Assembly (NCBI GenBank): GCA_006226555.1
Contig: SBGS01000086.1
Span: forward strand, 1-17,717
Source: Bacteroidota bacterium
GTDB taxonomy: Bacteria; Bacteroidota; Bacteroidia; Flavobacteriales_D; Crocinitomicaceae
Length of the DNA: 17,717 bases
Reading direction: 5' to 3'
The notes under the pieces were generated by a model. That model saw nothing but the letters and a program-made list of their open reading frames with translations. It ran no database searches and had not been told where the DNA came from. Every line of letters starts with the position of its first letter. Position 1 is the stretch's first letter. A program made the translations under genes and the position numbers. Below, one piece after another: positions 1 to 6,788 of the stretch.

Positions 1-167
1 CAGTGAATTCTCCCGATCGTCAGGATGAGATCAATCAGCTACTGGATCAACATAAGAATGTCTCCTGTATACTTGTGGAAGGCAGTGATACTTATGACGC
101 TTTGAAAAACCGCGATTCACTTAAAACGATCTGTCAGGAAGGAGCGGTTATTGTGCAAAAAAAATAG
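1..167 (+). CDS. C-terminal fragment of an unidentified protein
   Basis: The frame read from base 3 is open until a TAG at 165-167, giving 54 residues of a protein whose start lies outside the window. The visible part is mostly hydrophilic and ends in GAVIVQKK. A stretch reading CILVEGSDTYDAL has the general look of a strand-loop-helix nucleotide-binding or Toprim-like segment, but this is far too little to assign a family. The stop codon lies inside the stem of the tig terminator that faces it. Codon use resembles the neighbouring genes, so I treat it as a real gene end and not a chance frame. I do not recognise the product. Confidence 0.6.
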   Translation, partial: VNSPDRQDEINQLLDQHKNVSCILVEGSDTYDALKNRDSLKTICQEGAVIVQKK

Positions 168-188
168 CCCCGATCTCTCAGGGCTATT
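157..188 (-). terminator. Rho-independent terminator of tig
   Basis: Read on the - strand, AATAGCCC (188-181) pairs with GGGCTATT (170-163) across a 10-base loop and is followed by a run of U (complement of the eight A at 157-164, the last two shared with the stem). It starts 20 bases past the tig stop codon. The + strand side lacks a U-run, so it mainly serves tig, although its stem also holds the stop codon of the converging + strand gene. Confidence 0.85.
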
Positions 189-208
189 CCAAACAATTTA
201 TGATCAAA

Positions 209-1561
209 TTATTTCGACGCTATCTCAACAAACTCGTCGTATGAGATCGCTTTATCGTTCAATTTAACCGTCTCTTTGAAATATTGCGTCAATTTATTTT
301 CCGCAAGCATATCGTAAATACGATTTGCTTCATCTCTGTTCTGAAGAATGCGAAGTGCTGACTGCGTCAACTCTGTATCTTCCGGAGCCGGCATTCCATA
401 TTGAGCGTAATTACTTACGATCAAACCTTTTGTAAAGTTGATCACTTCATCATTTTCCAATTTAAGATCATTATCTCTGAAGATCTGTGACTGGATCAAC
501 TGCCATTTCAAAGATTTCGCATAATTGTCGTAATCTGCTTCGATCTGCTCATCAGTGATCTCTTTCTCATTCGAAAGCTTTATCCAACGCTTAAGGAAAC
601 CATCAGGAAGATTAACCTCAGTTTTCTCGATCAGCATCTCGTAAACGTCACGTACAAACATTCTGTCTGAATCATTCGTGAACATTCCTTCAAGATCAGC
701 TTTCACTCTTTCTTTCAATTCTTCTTCACTACTCACAGCACCCTCTCCGAAAAGTTTATCAAACAACTCTTGGTTAAGCTCTGCTAGCTCCATCACCTTG
801 ATCTCGTTCACAGTGAACTGGAATTTGTTCGAAATTCCACCAAGCTCATCTTTCGTGATACCTAACATGGCAGCCATGTCAGCTTCTCCACGTGAAACCA
901 TCTTAGGATCGATGATCACTTTATCACCAACTTTCTTTCCTTTGAGAGCTTTTTTAGTGTCCTTGTCTTCTACGAATTCCATTGAAATCGTTGAAGAATG
1001 AAGAATACCGCCCTCTTTGATCGATTCATCTTCATTCAATTCTACGAACTGACCAAGCACCATATCCTTATCTCCGATCTTCTCACCAGAAACAAGCTTA
1101 CCGTAACGTCTTCTCAGATCGTCGATCTGCTGGTCGATCAATTTGCTGTCAACTTTTACTTTCTTGTAGTCGAATTTGTTTTTCGCTGACAATGGCACTT
1201 TGATCTCCGGTGCCAAACCGATATCGAAACGGAATGTGAATGTTTCCGGTTTATCAAAATCTCCGGTGAAGCTTTCTCCGTTGCTTGGAATTGGATTACC
1301 AAGAATGTTTAGATCGTTCTCGCTGATAAATTTCTGCAAAGAGTCGTTGACAACTTTGTTCAATTCATCAGAAAGAACAGCTTTACCATATTGTTTCTGA
1401 ACAAGACCGAATGGCACATGTCCTGGACGGAATCCCGGAACTTTAGCCGTTTTACGGTAGTTATTAAGCGTTTCTTTTACTTTCTCCTGATAATCTTCAG
1501 GCTTCACTTCCACTGTAAGGACTGCGTTGAGTGCGTCAACATCTTCTCTTACGACATTCAT
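209..1561 (-). CDS. tig: Trigger factor, ribosome-associated chaperone
   Basis: This 450-residue protein is trigger factor, which docks at the ribosome exit tunnel and helps nascent chains fold. The N-terminal ribosome-binding domain carries the signature loop GFRPGHVP (residues 43-50), equivalent to the GFRxGxVP ribosome contact. A degenerate FKBP-like middle domain follows (roughly 150-250), then a long helical C-terminal chaperone domain. The length is normal for the family. I chose the ATG at 1561 because Bacteroidota homologues, as I remember them, begin MNI-REDxDxLNA; an ATG two codons upstream (1567) is also possible. The frame stays open through the upstream tRNA gene, so a 500-residue version starting in the tRNA is an artefact. 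A strong hairpin lies 29 bases upstream of the start, and I see no good promoter between it and the gene. The terminator at 157-188 ends the transcript. Confidence 0.96.
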   Translation of the reverse strand: MNVVREDVDALNAVLTVEVKPEDYQEKVKETLNNYRKTAKVPGFRPGHVPFGLVQKQYGKAVLSDELNKVVNDSLQKFISENDLNILGNPIPSNGESFTGDFDKPETFTFRFDIGLAPEIKVPLSAKNKFDYKKVKVDSKLIDQQIDDLRRRYGKLVSGEKIGDKDMVLGQFVELNEDESIKEGGILHSSTISMEFVEDKDTKKALKGKKVGDKVIIDPKMVSRGEADMAAMLGITKDELGGISNKFQFTVNEIKVMELAELNQELFDKLFGEGAVSSEEELKERVKADLEGMFTNDSDRMFVRDVYEMLIEKTEVNLPDGFLKRWIKLSNEKEITDEQIEADYDNYAKSLKWQLIQSQIFRDNDLKLENDEVINFTKGLIVSNYAQYGMPAPEDTELTQSALRILQNRDEANRIYDMLAENKLTQYFKETVKLNDKAISYDEFVEIASK

Positions 1562-1589
1562 ATTCATCGATTTATACGTATATACAAAC

Positions 1590-1620
1590 AAAAAATGGTA
1601 TAAGTTTTCGCTTATACCAT
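1590..1620 (-). terminator. Hairpin terminator or attenuator between tRNA-Leu and tig
   Basis: On the - strand a perfect 10-base stem (ATGGTATAAG with CTTATACCAT, 1620-1611 and 1604-1595) closes a CGAAAA loop and runs into six U. It lies 12 bases after the CCA end of tRNA-Leu, so it most likely ends the tRNA transcript. tig starts only 29 bases further on, so partial read-through could also supply tig mRNA, making it an attenuator. Confidence 0.85.
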
Positions 1621-1632
1621 CCAGATTTTTTT

Positions 1633-1717
1633 TGGTGCGGATGGAGGGAGTCGAACCCCCACGCCTCGCGGCACTAGATCCTAAGTCTAGCGTGTCTACC
1701 AATTTCACCACATCCGC
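1633..1717 (-). tRNA. tRNA-Leu (anticodon UAG)
   Basis: On the - strand the 7-base acceptor arm GCGGATG (1717-1711) pairs with CATCCGC, followed by discriminator A (1636) and an encoded CCA (1635-1633). The anticodon stem CTAGA/TCTAG closes the loop CTTAGGA, placing UAG at 1683-1681, which reads CUA and related leucine codons. A long variable arm, a D-arm segment GGTAGAC and the T-loop GTTCGACTC are all present, as expected for a class II leucine tRNA. It has its own strong promoter (1772-1801) and a hairpin terminator (1590-1620), and lies directly upstream of tig. Confidence 0.97.
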
Positions 1718-1771
1718 AAAATAACTTTAGCTCGCTTGCTAAAAGTGTCCACATTTCATTGAAACGGGATG

Positions 1772-1801
1772 CAAAGATATGTATTTATTTGAAAGTGCAA
1801 A
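1772..1801 (-). promoter_or_regulatory. Bacteroidota-type promoter for tRNA-Leu
   Basis: On the - strand TTTG (1801-1798) is followed after 18 bases by TATCTTTG (1779-1772). This matches the Bacteroidota housekeeping consensus TTTG-N17-20-TAnnTTTG at every fixed position. Transcription would begin near 1766, about 50 bases before the mature tRNA 5' end, leaving a short leader to be removed by RNase P. It is the best-formed promoter in the window. Confidence 0.85.
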
Positions 1802-1864
1802 CACTTCTTTCAATCTTTCACAAAAAAAATCTCAAAATGTGGAAAAGTCTTAGACAGATTCGAC

Positions 1865-1879
1865 TTAAAACGCTTTTAA
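1865..1879. repeat. Perfect inverted repeat TTAAAA-CGC-TTTTAA
   Basis: Two 6-base arms flank a 3-base centre. The element ends 6 bases upstream of the -7 box at 1886 and would lie under RNA polymerase at that promoter, so it could be an operator. It is short and AT-rich, so chance is a real possibility. Confidence 0.3.
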
Positions 1880-1885
1880 AGGTGG

Positions 1886-1893
1886 TAAATTTG
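1886..1893 (+). promoter_or_regulatory. Candidate -7 box for the flavin-reductase-like gene
   Basis: TAAATTTG fits TAnnTTTG exactly and lies 19 bases before the ATG at 1913, implying a leader of about 13 bases. No TTTG is found at the expected upstream distance, so only half of the promoter consensus is met. Confidence 0.5.
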
Positions 1894-1912
1894 TATCGCT
1901 CAAAGATCAAAA

Positions 1913-2809
1913 ATGTTAACGCTCGATCCTAAAGAACTTGAAATTCCTGTGTTGCACAAGTATTTACTTGGTGCGATAGGTCCTCGTCCTATTGCTTTTG
2001 CATCCACTGTAGATAAAAACGGTGTAGACAATCTTGCTCCGTTTAGTTTTTTCAATGTTTTTTCGGCCAATCCACCCATATTGATTTTTTCTCCCGCTAG
2101 AAGTGGAAGAACAGGTGCTACAAAGGATACCTATAACAATGTGAAGGAAGTACCGGAAGTGGTGATCAATGTGGTGAATTATGATATTGTACATCAGATG
2201 AGTTTAGCAAGCTCTCCTTTTTCTCCCGAGGTTAGTGAATTCGAGAAAACAGGATTGACGCCGCTTAATTCTGAGCTGATCAAACCAAAGCGCGTTAAGG
2301 AATCACCTGTGCAGTTTGAATGCAAGGTGATCGAGGTAAAGGAGCTAGGAACAGGTGGAGGTGCAGGCAACCTCATCATTTGTGAGGTGGTGAAGATCCA
2401 CATCGCTGAAGAGGTTTTGGATGACAAACAAATGATCGATCAGAAAAAAATCGATCTCGTTTCTCGAATGGGTGGTAACTGGTACTGTCGTGCAGATGAA
2501 CATTCCATGTTCGAGATCGAAAAACCGATCACAACCATCGGTATCGGATATGACGCGATCCCCGAAGACATCAGATCAAGTGAGATCCTATCAGCGAATG
2601 ACCTTGGACAGCTTGGCGGAATAGAAGCTTTACCGGACGAAACAGATGTGAACGAGTACAAATTATTAGAGCTCAGCGATCTGTTTATGGAGCTGGAAGA
2701 CAATGCTTCGGCCCTAGAGATCGAGCTTCACAAAAAAGCAAAAGAACTACTCAAGCAAAATAATCTGGAGGACGCATGGAAAACCCTGCTTGCCTTCAAC
2801 AATGGATAA
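1913..2809 (+). CDS. Flavin reductase-like flavoprotein (DIM6/NTAB type)
   Basis: This 298-residue cytosolic protein belongs to the flavin reductase-like group of FMN-binding split-barrel proteins. The recognisable part is the first 200 residues: GPRPIAFASTVDKNGVDNLAPFSFFN (about 23-48) is the standard start of these domains, followed by PPILIFSP and a loop with DTYNN. Members bind FMN and act as flavin reductases or oxygenase partners; the substrate here cannot be read from sequence. The last 90 residues are charged and helical, typical of the longer Bacteroidota version. It is followed after 16 bases by the DUF3127 gene, so the two are probably co-transcribed from the promoter near 1886. 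Confidence 0.85.
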   Translation: MLTLDPKELEIPVLHKYLLGAIGPRPIAFASTVDKNGVDNLAPFSFFNVFSANPPILIFSPARSGRTGATKDTYNNVKEVPEVVINVVNYDIVHQMSLASSPFSPEVSEFEKTGLTPLNSELIKPKRVKESPVQFECKVIEVKELGTGGGAGNLIICEVVKIHIAEEVLDDKQMIDQKKIDLVSRMGGNWYCRADEHSMFEIEKPITTIGIGYDAIPEDIRSSEILSANDLGQLGGIEALPDETDVNEYKLLELSDLFMELEDNASALEIELHKKAKELLKQNNLEDAWKTLLAFNNG

Positions 2810-2825
2810 CAACAAACACTGAATT

Positions 2826-3212
2826 ATGTTTAAACTACAAGGAACACTGAAAGTTGTAAAAGACACACAGCAAATCACAGATACATTTTCAAAAAGAGAA
2901 TTTGTCGTAACTGAGTCTTCATCAATGTATCCACAGGATGTATTGTTTCAGGCAACTCAGGACAAATGCAGCATGCTTGACGGAATGAGTCAAGGTGACA
3001 CAGTTGAAGTATCTTTCAACATCAGAGGAAGAGAGTGGACAAGTCCACAAGGTGAAGTAAAGTACTTCAATTCTCTTGATGCATGGAGAATTGAAAAAGT
3101 AAACCAAGGTATGCCTCAAGGCGGACCTTCTGATATGGATTTTGGAACGTCAGCTCCTGAGATCCCAAGTTCAGCCACAGAAGCTTCAGATGATGATGAT
3201 CTGCCATTCTAA
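2826..3212 (+). CDS. DUF3127 protein with an SSB-like C-terminal tip
   Basis: This 128-residue protein matches the Bacteroidota family DUF3127: an N-terminal beta-rich, OB-fold-like domain of about 92 residues with the hallmark FSKREFVV (21-28), YPQDVLF, the GxxVxVSFNIRGREW core and KYFNSLDAWRIEKV. A Gly/Pro/Ser-rich linker follows, and the protein ends in DDDDLPF (122-128). That ending is nearly the same as the end of the true SSB in this window (EDDDLPF at 13921-13938). In SSB this acidic tip recruits partner proteins to single-stranded DNA. I infer that this protein binds single-stranded nucleic acid and recruits some of the same partners, but the sequence does not prove it. It follows the flavin-reductase-like gene by 16 bases and ends in a strong terminator. 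Confidence 0.85.
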   Translation: MFKLQGTLKVVKDTQQITDTFSKREFVVTESSSMYPQDVLFQATQDKCSMLDGMSQGDTVEVSFNIRGREWTSPQGEVKYFNSLDAWRIEKVNQGMPQGGPSDMDFGTSAPEIPSSATEASDDDDLPF

Positions 3213-3226
3213 TGGATAATGAGAAT

Positions 3227-3257
3227 AAAAAAAGGCTCCATCATGGAGCCTTTTTTT
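3227..3257. terminator. Bidirectional terminator between converging genes
   Basis: GGCTCCA (3234-3240) pairs with TGGAGCC (3244-3250) around a 3-base loop, with seven A on one side and seven T on the other, so it can work on both strands. It ends the DUF3127 transcript on the + strand and the glycosyltransferase transcript on the - strand. The glycosyltransferase stop codon (3243-3241) is the loop itself, so the last five sense codons of that gene are part of the terminator. Confidence 0.93.
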
Positions 3258-4365
3258 GTGCGTATATGTCCCGTCCCTTCCACTGTGGCTTGTACACAAA
3301 CAGTAGCAAAAGGATCAGTATGTTGTAGAATGGGAAAAGCAATTCATAGAGCGGTATCAAAATCCAGGTCATCATTCTCCTTATTCTCAAAAAGAACGGC
3401 AAGAACAGCATGAGGTCCAGTGTGGTTTTTAGTCCGTAAAACAACATGGCCATATAGAGCTCCCCTGTTATTACAAAGTAAATCAAACCTGCGATGTACA
3501 ATATCGAGAGTACGCTCTGAAACAGCGCCAGGTAAGTTGAAAGATTATCTTTCAGATCGCCTGTTTTTCCTATCCATCTTAGACGCTGATCAATGAACTC
3601 TTTAAATGTGACCGGAGTCTCTGTCGTAATCGCATTTCGACGGTCAGACACCAATCGCACATCCTTTTCGTTCAAGCGAAAATCACGGAGTAGATACGTA
3701 TCATCGCCACTTGCAGCATGAGCGTGGGATGCGTAGTTATCAGCCTCTAAAAATGCCTGACGTTCATAAAAGAAGTTCGCCCCACTGGACATGATCGGTC
3801 TTGAAAGACCGGCCAATCCCGAATTGACAGCATTTACGAGTATAACATCGATCTCGTAAAAGCGCTTCATGAATTGATCTGCGACCAATATAGCAGGCAG
3901 TACATACATTTCCGCAGCACCCAATTGACCCAATTGATCAAAGTAATCGGGTCCGGGTACTACATCTGCATCCCAGGTCAAGATGTACTTCTCATTTGTT
4001 TGATCTATAGCGTAACGCAACGCGCGTTTCTTACCTGTGATCCCATCTGTTAATTTCAATATTTCTATTGGCAATCCATTCAATTTCTCAATGATCAGGT
4101 CATCAGTACCATCGTTCGAATGATCATCAATAAATACGTATTTAGAGGGATGCTGTTTCAACCTCAATATAGCCGATAAGAGTACGTCAATTCTTTTGGC
4201 CTCGTTTCGATATGGTATTAATACAACGATCTCATTAATATCAATTTTTGCATCATGATTTCTGTACCTCCTCTCTTTGGATATTTGCCTGGACAGTCCG
4301 ACAAGAACGATCAGGCCCAATCCCGCAGAATAAATGAAAAAGTATGTCAGTAAGATCACGATCAT
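3241..4365 (-). CDS. Membrane-bound family 2 glycosyltransferase
   Basis: This 374-residue protein transfers a sugar from an activated donor onto an acceptor at the inner face of the cytoplasmic membrane. It has one N-terminal membrane helix (about 2-25), a GT-A catalytic domain with IPYRNE (50-55), IDDHSNDGT (79-87), the metal-binding DAD (132-134), GDD (220-222) and the QRLRW motif (260-264) typical of processive or lipid-linked GT2 enzymes, then several membrane helices (about 280-360). Donor and acceptor cannot be told from sequence. Its ATG overlaps the stop of the upstream flippase-like gene (ATGA at 4365-4362), so the two are translationally coupled and probably act on the same glycoconjugate. 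The TGA stop sits in the loop of the shared terminator. Confidence 0.9.
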   Translation of the reverse strand: MIVILLTYFFIYSAGLGLIVLVGLSRQISKERRYRNHDAKIDINEIVVLIPYRNEAKRIDVLLSAILRLKQHPSKYVFIDDHSNDGTDDLIIEKLNGLPIEILKLTDGITGKKRALRYAIDQTNEKYILTWDADVVPGPDYFDQLGQLGAAEMYVLPAILVADQFMKRFYEIDVILVNAVNSGLAGLSRPIMSSGANFFYERQAFLEADNYASHAHAASGDDTYLLRDFRLNEKDVRLVSDRRNAITTETPVTFKEFIDQRLRWIGKTGDLKDNLSTYLALFQSVLSILYIAGLIYFVITGELYMAMLFYGLKTTLDLMLFLPFFLRIRRMMTWILIPLYELLFPFYNILILLLLFVYKPQWKGRDIYAQKKAP

Positions 4366-5285
4366 GCCACTTTACGGTCTTTAGTAATGAACAATCCAAG
4401 CATGGCCGGTGCCAGCGTATTGAGTAACCAAATATAAAGCGATGCAAACAGAATGACCACAGGTGATATACCCAATGTACTTAAAACGAATATTGAAATG
4501 CTCTCCTTTACGCCGAGCTTACCTAAAAACAACGACGGTGCGGAAAGCGTAATGAAGTATACGAACCAAATATTCATATAAAGTTCCAGAGAAGGTTCTA
4601 CACCAAGAGCGATCAAGATCAAATAGAACTGCGTTGAGAAGACAACGAATCGAACTCCGGTGTAAAGCAGAAAACGAGATGCCAAATTTCGATTATTCAC
4701 CAAAACTTCGCGAAGCTCATTGAGCTTCCATTTTTTCCATTTTTTTGAAATAAAAAGCTGAGGAAAAAAATATATCATTACTCCCAGTAGAACAATGAGT
4801 AAAAGTGGCCAGAAAAGCACATCCAAATATTCCCCCCAGATCGCTCTGTCAACCATAGCAAATGAAAAAACACCAAATATCAGACTCGTCACAAAGTGTG
4901 CGTGATTACCATAGAGCGTCAAACCAATGAGTACAGTCCTGTCTTTTGGTTCAAAATAGTATACTCTCCCAATAAAATTCCCCACCATATTTGGAGTGAG
5001 CAATCCTGTCACCAGACCAGCGAAAAATGAATGATTCAACTGTCTTTTTTCAAATTGCACTCCGGCACTTATCAAAGAATCTTTCCAGATCAGGAAAACC
5101 ATGTAAATATTAGGAAAGACGAGTATTGTGCCAAGCAGGAGTAATAGCCAATTGGACACATGAAAGTCGCTCTTTTGATAAGGAAATGCTGTTAGCTGAA
5201 CATATAGAAAATACAGTACTCCGAGAAAAAGAATCAGTTTGATCAATAAGAACAAGAAGCCCTGTTTTTTCGTAGTTTTAAGCAA
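4362..5285 (-). CDS. Flippase-like integral membrane protein (LPG synthase TM-like)
   Basis: This is a 307-residue polytopic membrane protein with about eight hydrophobic helices. The segment GLLTPNMVGNFIGRVYYF (about 94-111) and SAPSLFLGKLGVKES near residue 250 resemble the conserved loops of the lysylphosphatidylglycerol-synthase transmembrane (UPF0104-type) family, often called flippase-like and found next to glycosyltransferases. The exact substrate is unknown; the overlap with the downstream glycosyltransferase suggests a lipid-linked glycan. The start is a TTG at 5285, with no ATG upstream in frame and the next ATG deep inside the protein, so the start is likely but not certain. The divergent ruvC ATG is only 14 bases away, so the promoter must lie within ruvC coding sequence. 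Confidence 0.75.
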   Translation of the reverse strand: MLKTTKKQGFLFLLIKLILFLGVLYFLYVQLTAFPYQKSDFHVSNWLLLLLGTILVFPNIYMVFLIWKDSLISAGVQFEKRQLNHSFFAGLVTGLLTPNMVGNFIGRVYYFEPKDRTVLIGLTLYGNHAHFVTSLIFGVFSFAMVDRAIWGEYLDVLFWPLLLIVLLGVMIYFFPQLFISKKWKKWKLNELREVLVNNRNLASRFLLYTGVRFVVFSTQFYLILIALGVEPSLELYMNIWFVYFITLSAPSLFLGKLGVKESISIFVLSTLGISPVVILFASLYIWLLNTLAPAMLGLFITKDRKVA

Positions 5286-5299
5286 CGGAAGGAATTTAG

Positions 5300-5854
5300 A
5301 TGGTTGAAGATAAAATAATTCTTGGAATCGACCCCGGAACTACGGTTATGGGATATGGATTGATCCACGTAAAAGGGAGCAAACTTGAGATGCTCAACTT
5401 TGGTGTTATCCAACTGAATAAATTACCTACTCACCCTGACAAGCTCAAAAGGATATACGACCGCCTTATTGGTATTATTGATGAATATAAACCGGATGAA
5501 ATGGCGATCGAAGCACCATTTTTCGGAAAGAATGTACAATCTATGCTTAAGCTTGGACGGGCTCAAGGAGTCGCCATTGCAGCTGCACTGCACTTCAACC
5601 TCCCTTTTGAAGAGTATACGCCAAAAAGGATCAAGCAGGCCATTACGGGATCAGGAGCAGCATCGAAGGAGCAAGTAGCAGCGATGCTACAGCGCGTCCT
5701 GAACTTTCAGGAAATGCCAAAGTATCTCGATGCAACAGATGGTCTTGCTGCGGCTGTTTGTCACCATTTTTCAAAAGGAATCGGTGAGCACAATAAGTCA
5801 AAAGGAAGTAACTGGAGCTCCTTTGTTAAAGCTAACCCTGAAAGAAAAAAGTAA
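5300..5854 (+). CDS. ruvC: Holliday junction resolvase RuvC
   Basis: RuvC cuts Holliday junctions made during recombinational repair, working with RuvAB. The 184-residue protein has the RNase H-like fold landmarks and all four acidic catalytic residues: D11 in GIDPGT, E71 in AIEAPFF, and D144 and D147 in DATDGLAAAVCHH. Length is near the usual 170-185, with a short basic C-terminal tail. It starts with ATG 14 bases from the start of the divergent flippase-like gene, so its promoter probably lies within that gene. The stop shares one base with the tspO start (TAATG at 5852-5856), which points to translational coupling, although the functions look unrelated. Confidence 0.97.
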   Translation: MVEDKIILGIDPGTTVMGYGLIHVKGSKLEMLNFGVIQLNKLPTHPDKLKRIYDRLIGIIDEYKPDEMAIEAPFFGKNVQSMLKLGRAQGVAIAAALHFNLPFEEYTPKRIKQAITGSGAASKEQVAAMLQRVLNFQEMPKYLDATDGLAAAVCHHFSKGIGEHNKSKGSNWSSFVKANPERKK

Positions 5855-6330
5855 TGACCCCTACAACGAAACATTATTTGCGTTTCATGGCCTTCCTGGT
5901 GATCAATTTCGGTGCATTAGGACTTGGAGGCTATCTCATGGGGGAAGGACCAACTGGTGAATGGTACCGTTCTCTCGCACAAGCACCATGGACCCCTCCC
6001 GGTTGGGTGTTCGGTGCAGCATGGACAAGTATCATGATCCTGTTTTCTATCTACGTCAACAAAATTTATCAGCGGACGAGCAGAAAAGGTCTGTTCTGGG
6101 TTATTTATGCAGTTCAATTTGTACTCAACGTGTCATGGAACCCGCTGTTTTTCATGTACCATAAAACGGGCCTTAGTCTCTTTGTGATCGTATCACTCCT
6201 TTTACTATTGATATTAATGGCGATGCATTTCAGCTATACAGTCAGACGCTACACATGGCTGATCATGCCCTACATCATTTGGCTTTTTATCGCTACCAGT
6301 CTGAACGCATATATTACTGTATTTAATTGA
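5854..6330 (+). CDS. tspO: TspO/MBR family tryptophan-rich sensory protein
   Basis: This 158-residue membrane protein has five predicted helices and the family landmarks: WY at 37-38, PWTPPGWVFG (45-54), NVSWNPLFF (92-100) and the C-terminal ATSLNAYI (147-154). TspO proteins bind and help degrade or move porphyrins and are linked to stress and light responses in bacteria; the precise role in this organism is not visible. The ATG overlaps the ruvC stop by one base and its TGA overlaps the next start by one base, so it sits in the middle of a tightly coupled three-gene run. Confidence 0.95.
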   Translation: MTPTTKHYLRFMAFLVINFGALGLGGYLMGEGPTGEWYRSLAQAPWTPPGWVFGAAWTSIMILFSIYVNKIYQRTSRKGLFWVIYAVQFVLNVSWNPLFFMYHKTGLSLFVIVSLLLLLILMAMHFSYTVRRYTWLIMPYIIWLFIATSLNAYITVFN

Positions 6331-6788
6331 TGAAATTTATTCTCACTCTATTTTCTATTCTAACCTTCGCTTCTGTTTCAATTGGACAGGAAGAGGAAAT
6401 GTATGCGGAAAAATATTATGTGGTCCTTGGAGAATACAGATCCTATTCCAAAGCCTTGAGAAAAGCACAGAAAAATGCCAATCAAATACCATCACCCCTC
6501 AATCTGAGAAATTTGATCCCCGATACTGAAATTGGACTAACCAGCAATGAAGTATGTGGTTGTGGAGAAAAACATGGCTATATCCCTCGTGGAAGGTACG
6601 ACGACGGCAAATACATAAGTATTGAATTCAGCAACGGTTTATATGACCAGGAAACTGATGGATATTATGTCGTAGTTCTATACAGCGGTAGTTCTGAAGA
6701 AGCAAAACAGATTTTCGATCAAAGTCGAGAAAAGATCAAGAATATTAAAGTAATAAATGGAAAGGTATACATGGGTTGTATGCACTGA
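6330..6788 (+). CDS. Small secreted protein with SPOR-like segments
   Basis: I do not recognise a named family for this 152-residue protein. It begins with a clear signal peptide (MKFILTLFSILTFASVSIGQ, cleavage near 19-20) and is otherwise soluble, so it is probably periplasmic. Two segments look alike: YYVVLGEYRSYSKALRKA (29-46) and YYVVVLYSGSSEEAKQIF (112-129). Both resemble the strand-loop-helix of SPOR-type domains, which bind peptidoglycan. Cysteines occur as CGC (76-78) and C150 near the end, so a disulfide or metal site is possible. The start is the ATG at 6330, overlapping the tspO stop (TGATG); a TTG one codon earlier is less likely. Its TGA abuts the stop of the converging FKBP gene with no space between. 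Confidence 0.75.
   Translation: MKFILTLFSILTFASVSIGQEEEMYAEKYYVVLGEYRSYSKALRKAQKNANQIPSPLNLRNLIPDTEIGLTSNEVCGCGEKHGYIPRGRYDDGKYISIEFSNGLYDQETDGYYVVVLYSGSSEEAKQIFDQSREKIKNIKVINGKVYMGCMH

Noticed and set aside
678..1001. Open frame of 107 codons on the + strand inside tig
   Set aside because: It lies opposite tig coding sequence, is Ser/Leu-rich as antisense frames often are, and has no promoter or family likeness.
209..1711. A 500-residue tig product starting inside tRNA-Leu
   Set aside because: The first 50 residues are translated tRNA and terminator; homologues start near MNVVRED at 1561.
6327..6329. TTG as start of the secreted protein
   Set aside because: The next codon is ATG at 6330 and overlaps the tspO stop as TGATG, the pattern used by its neighbours.
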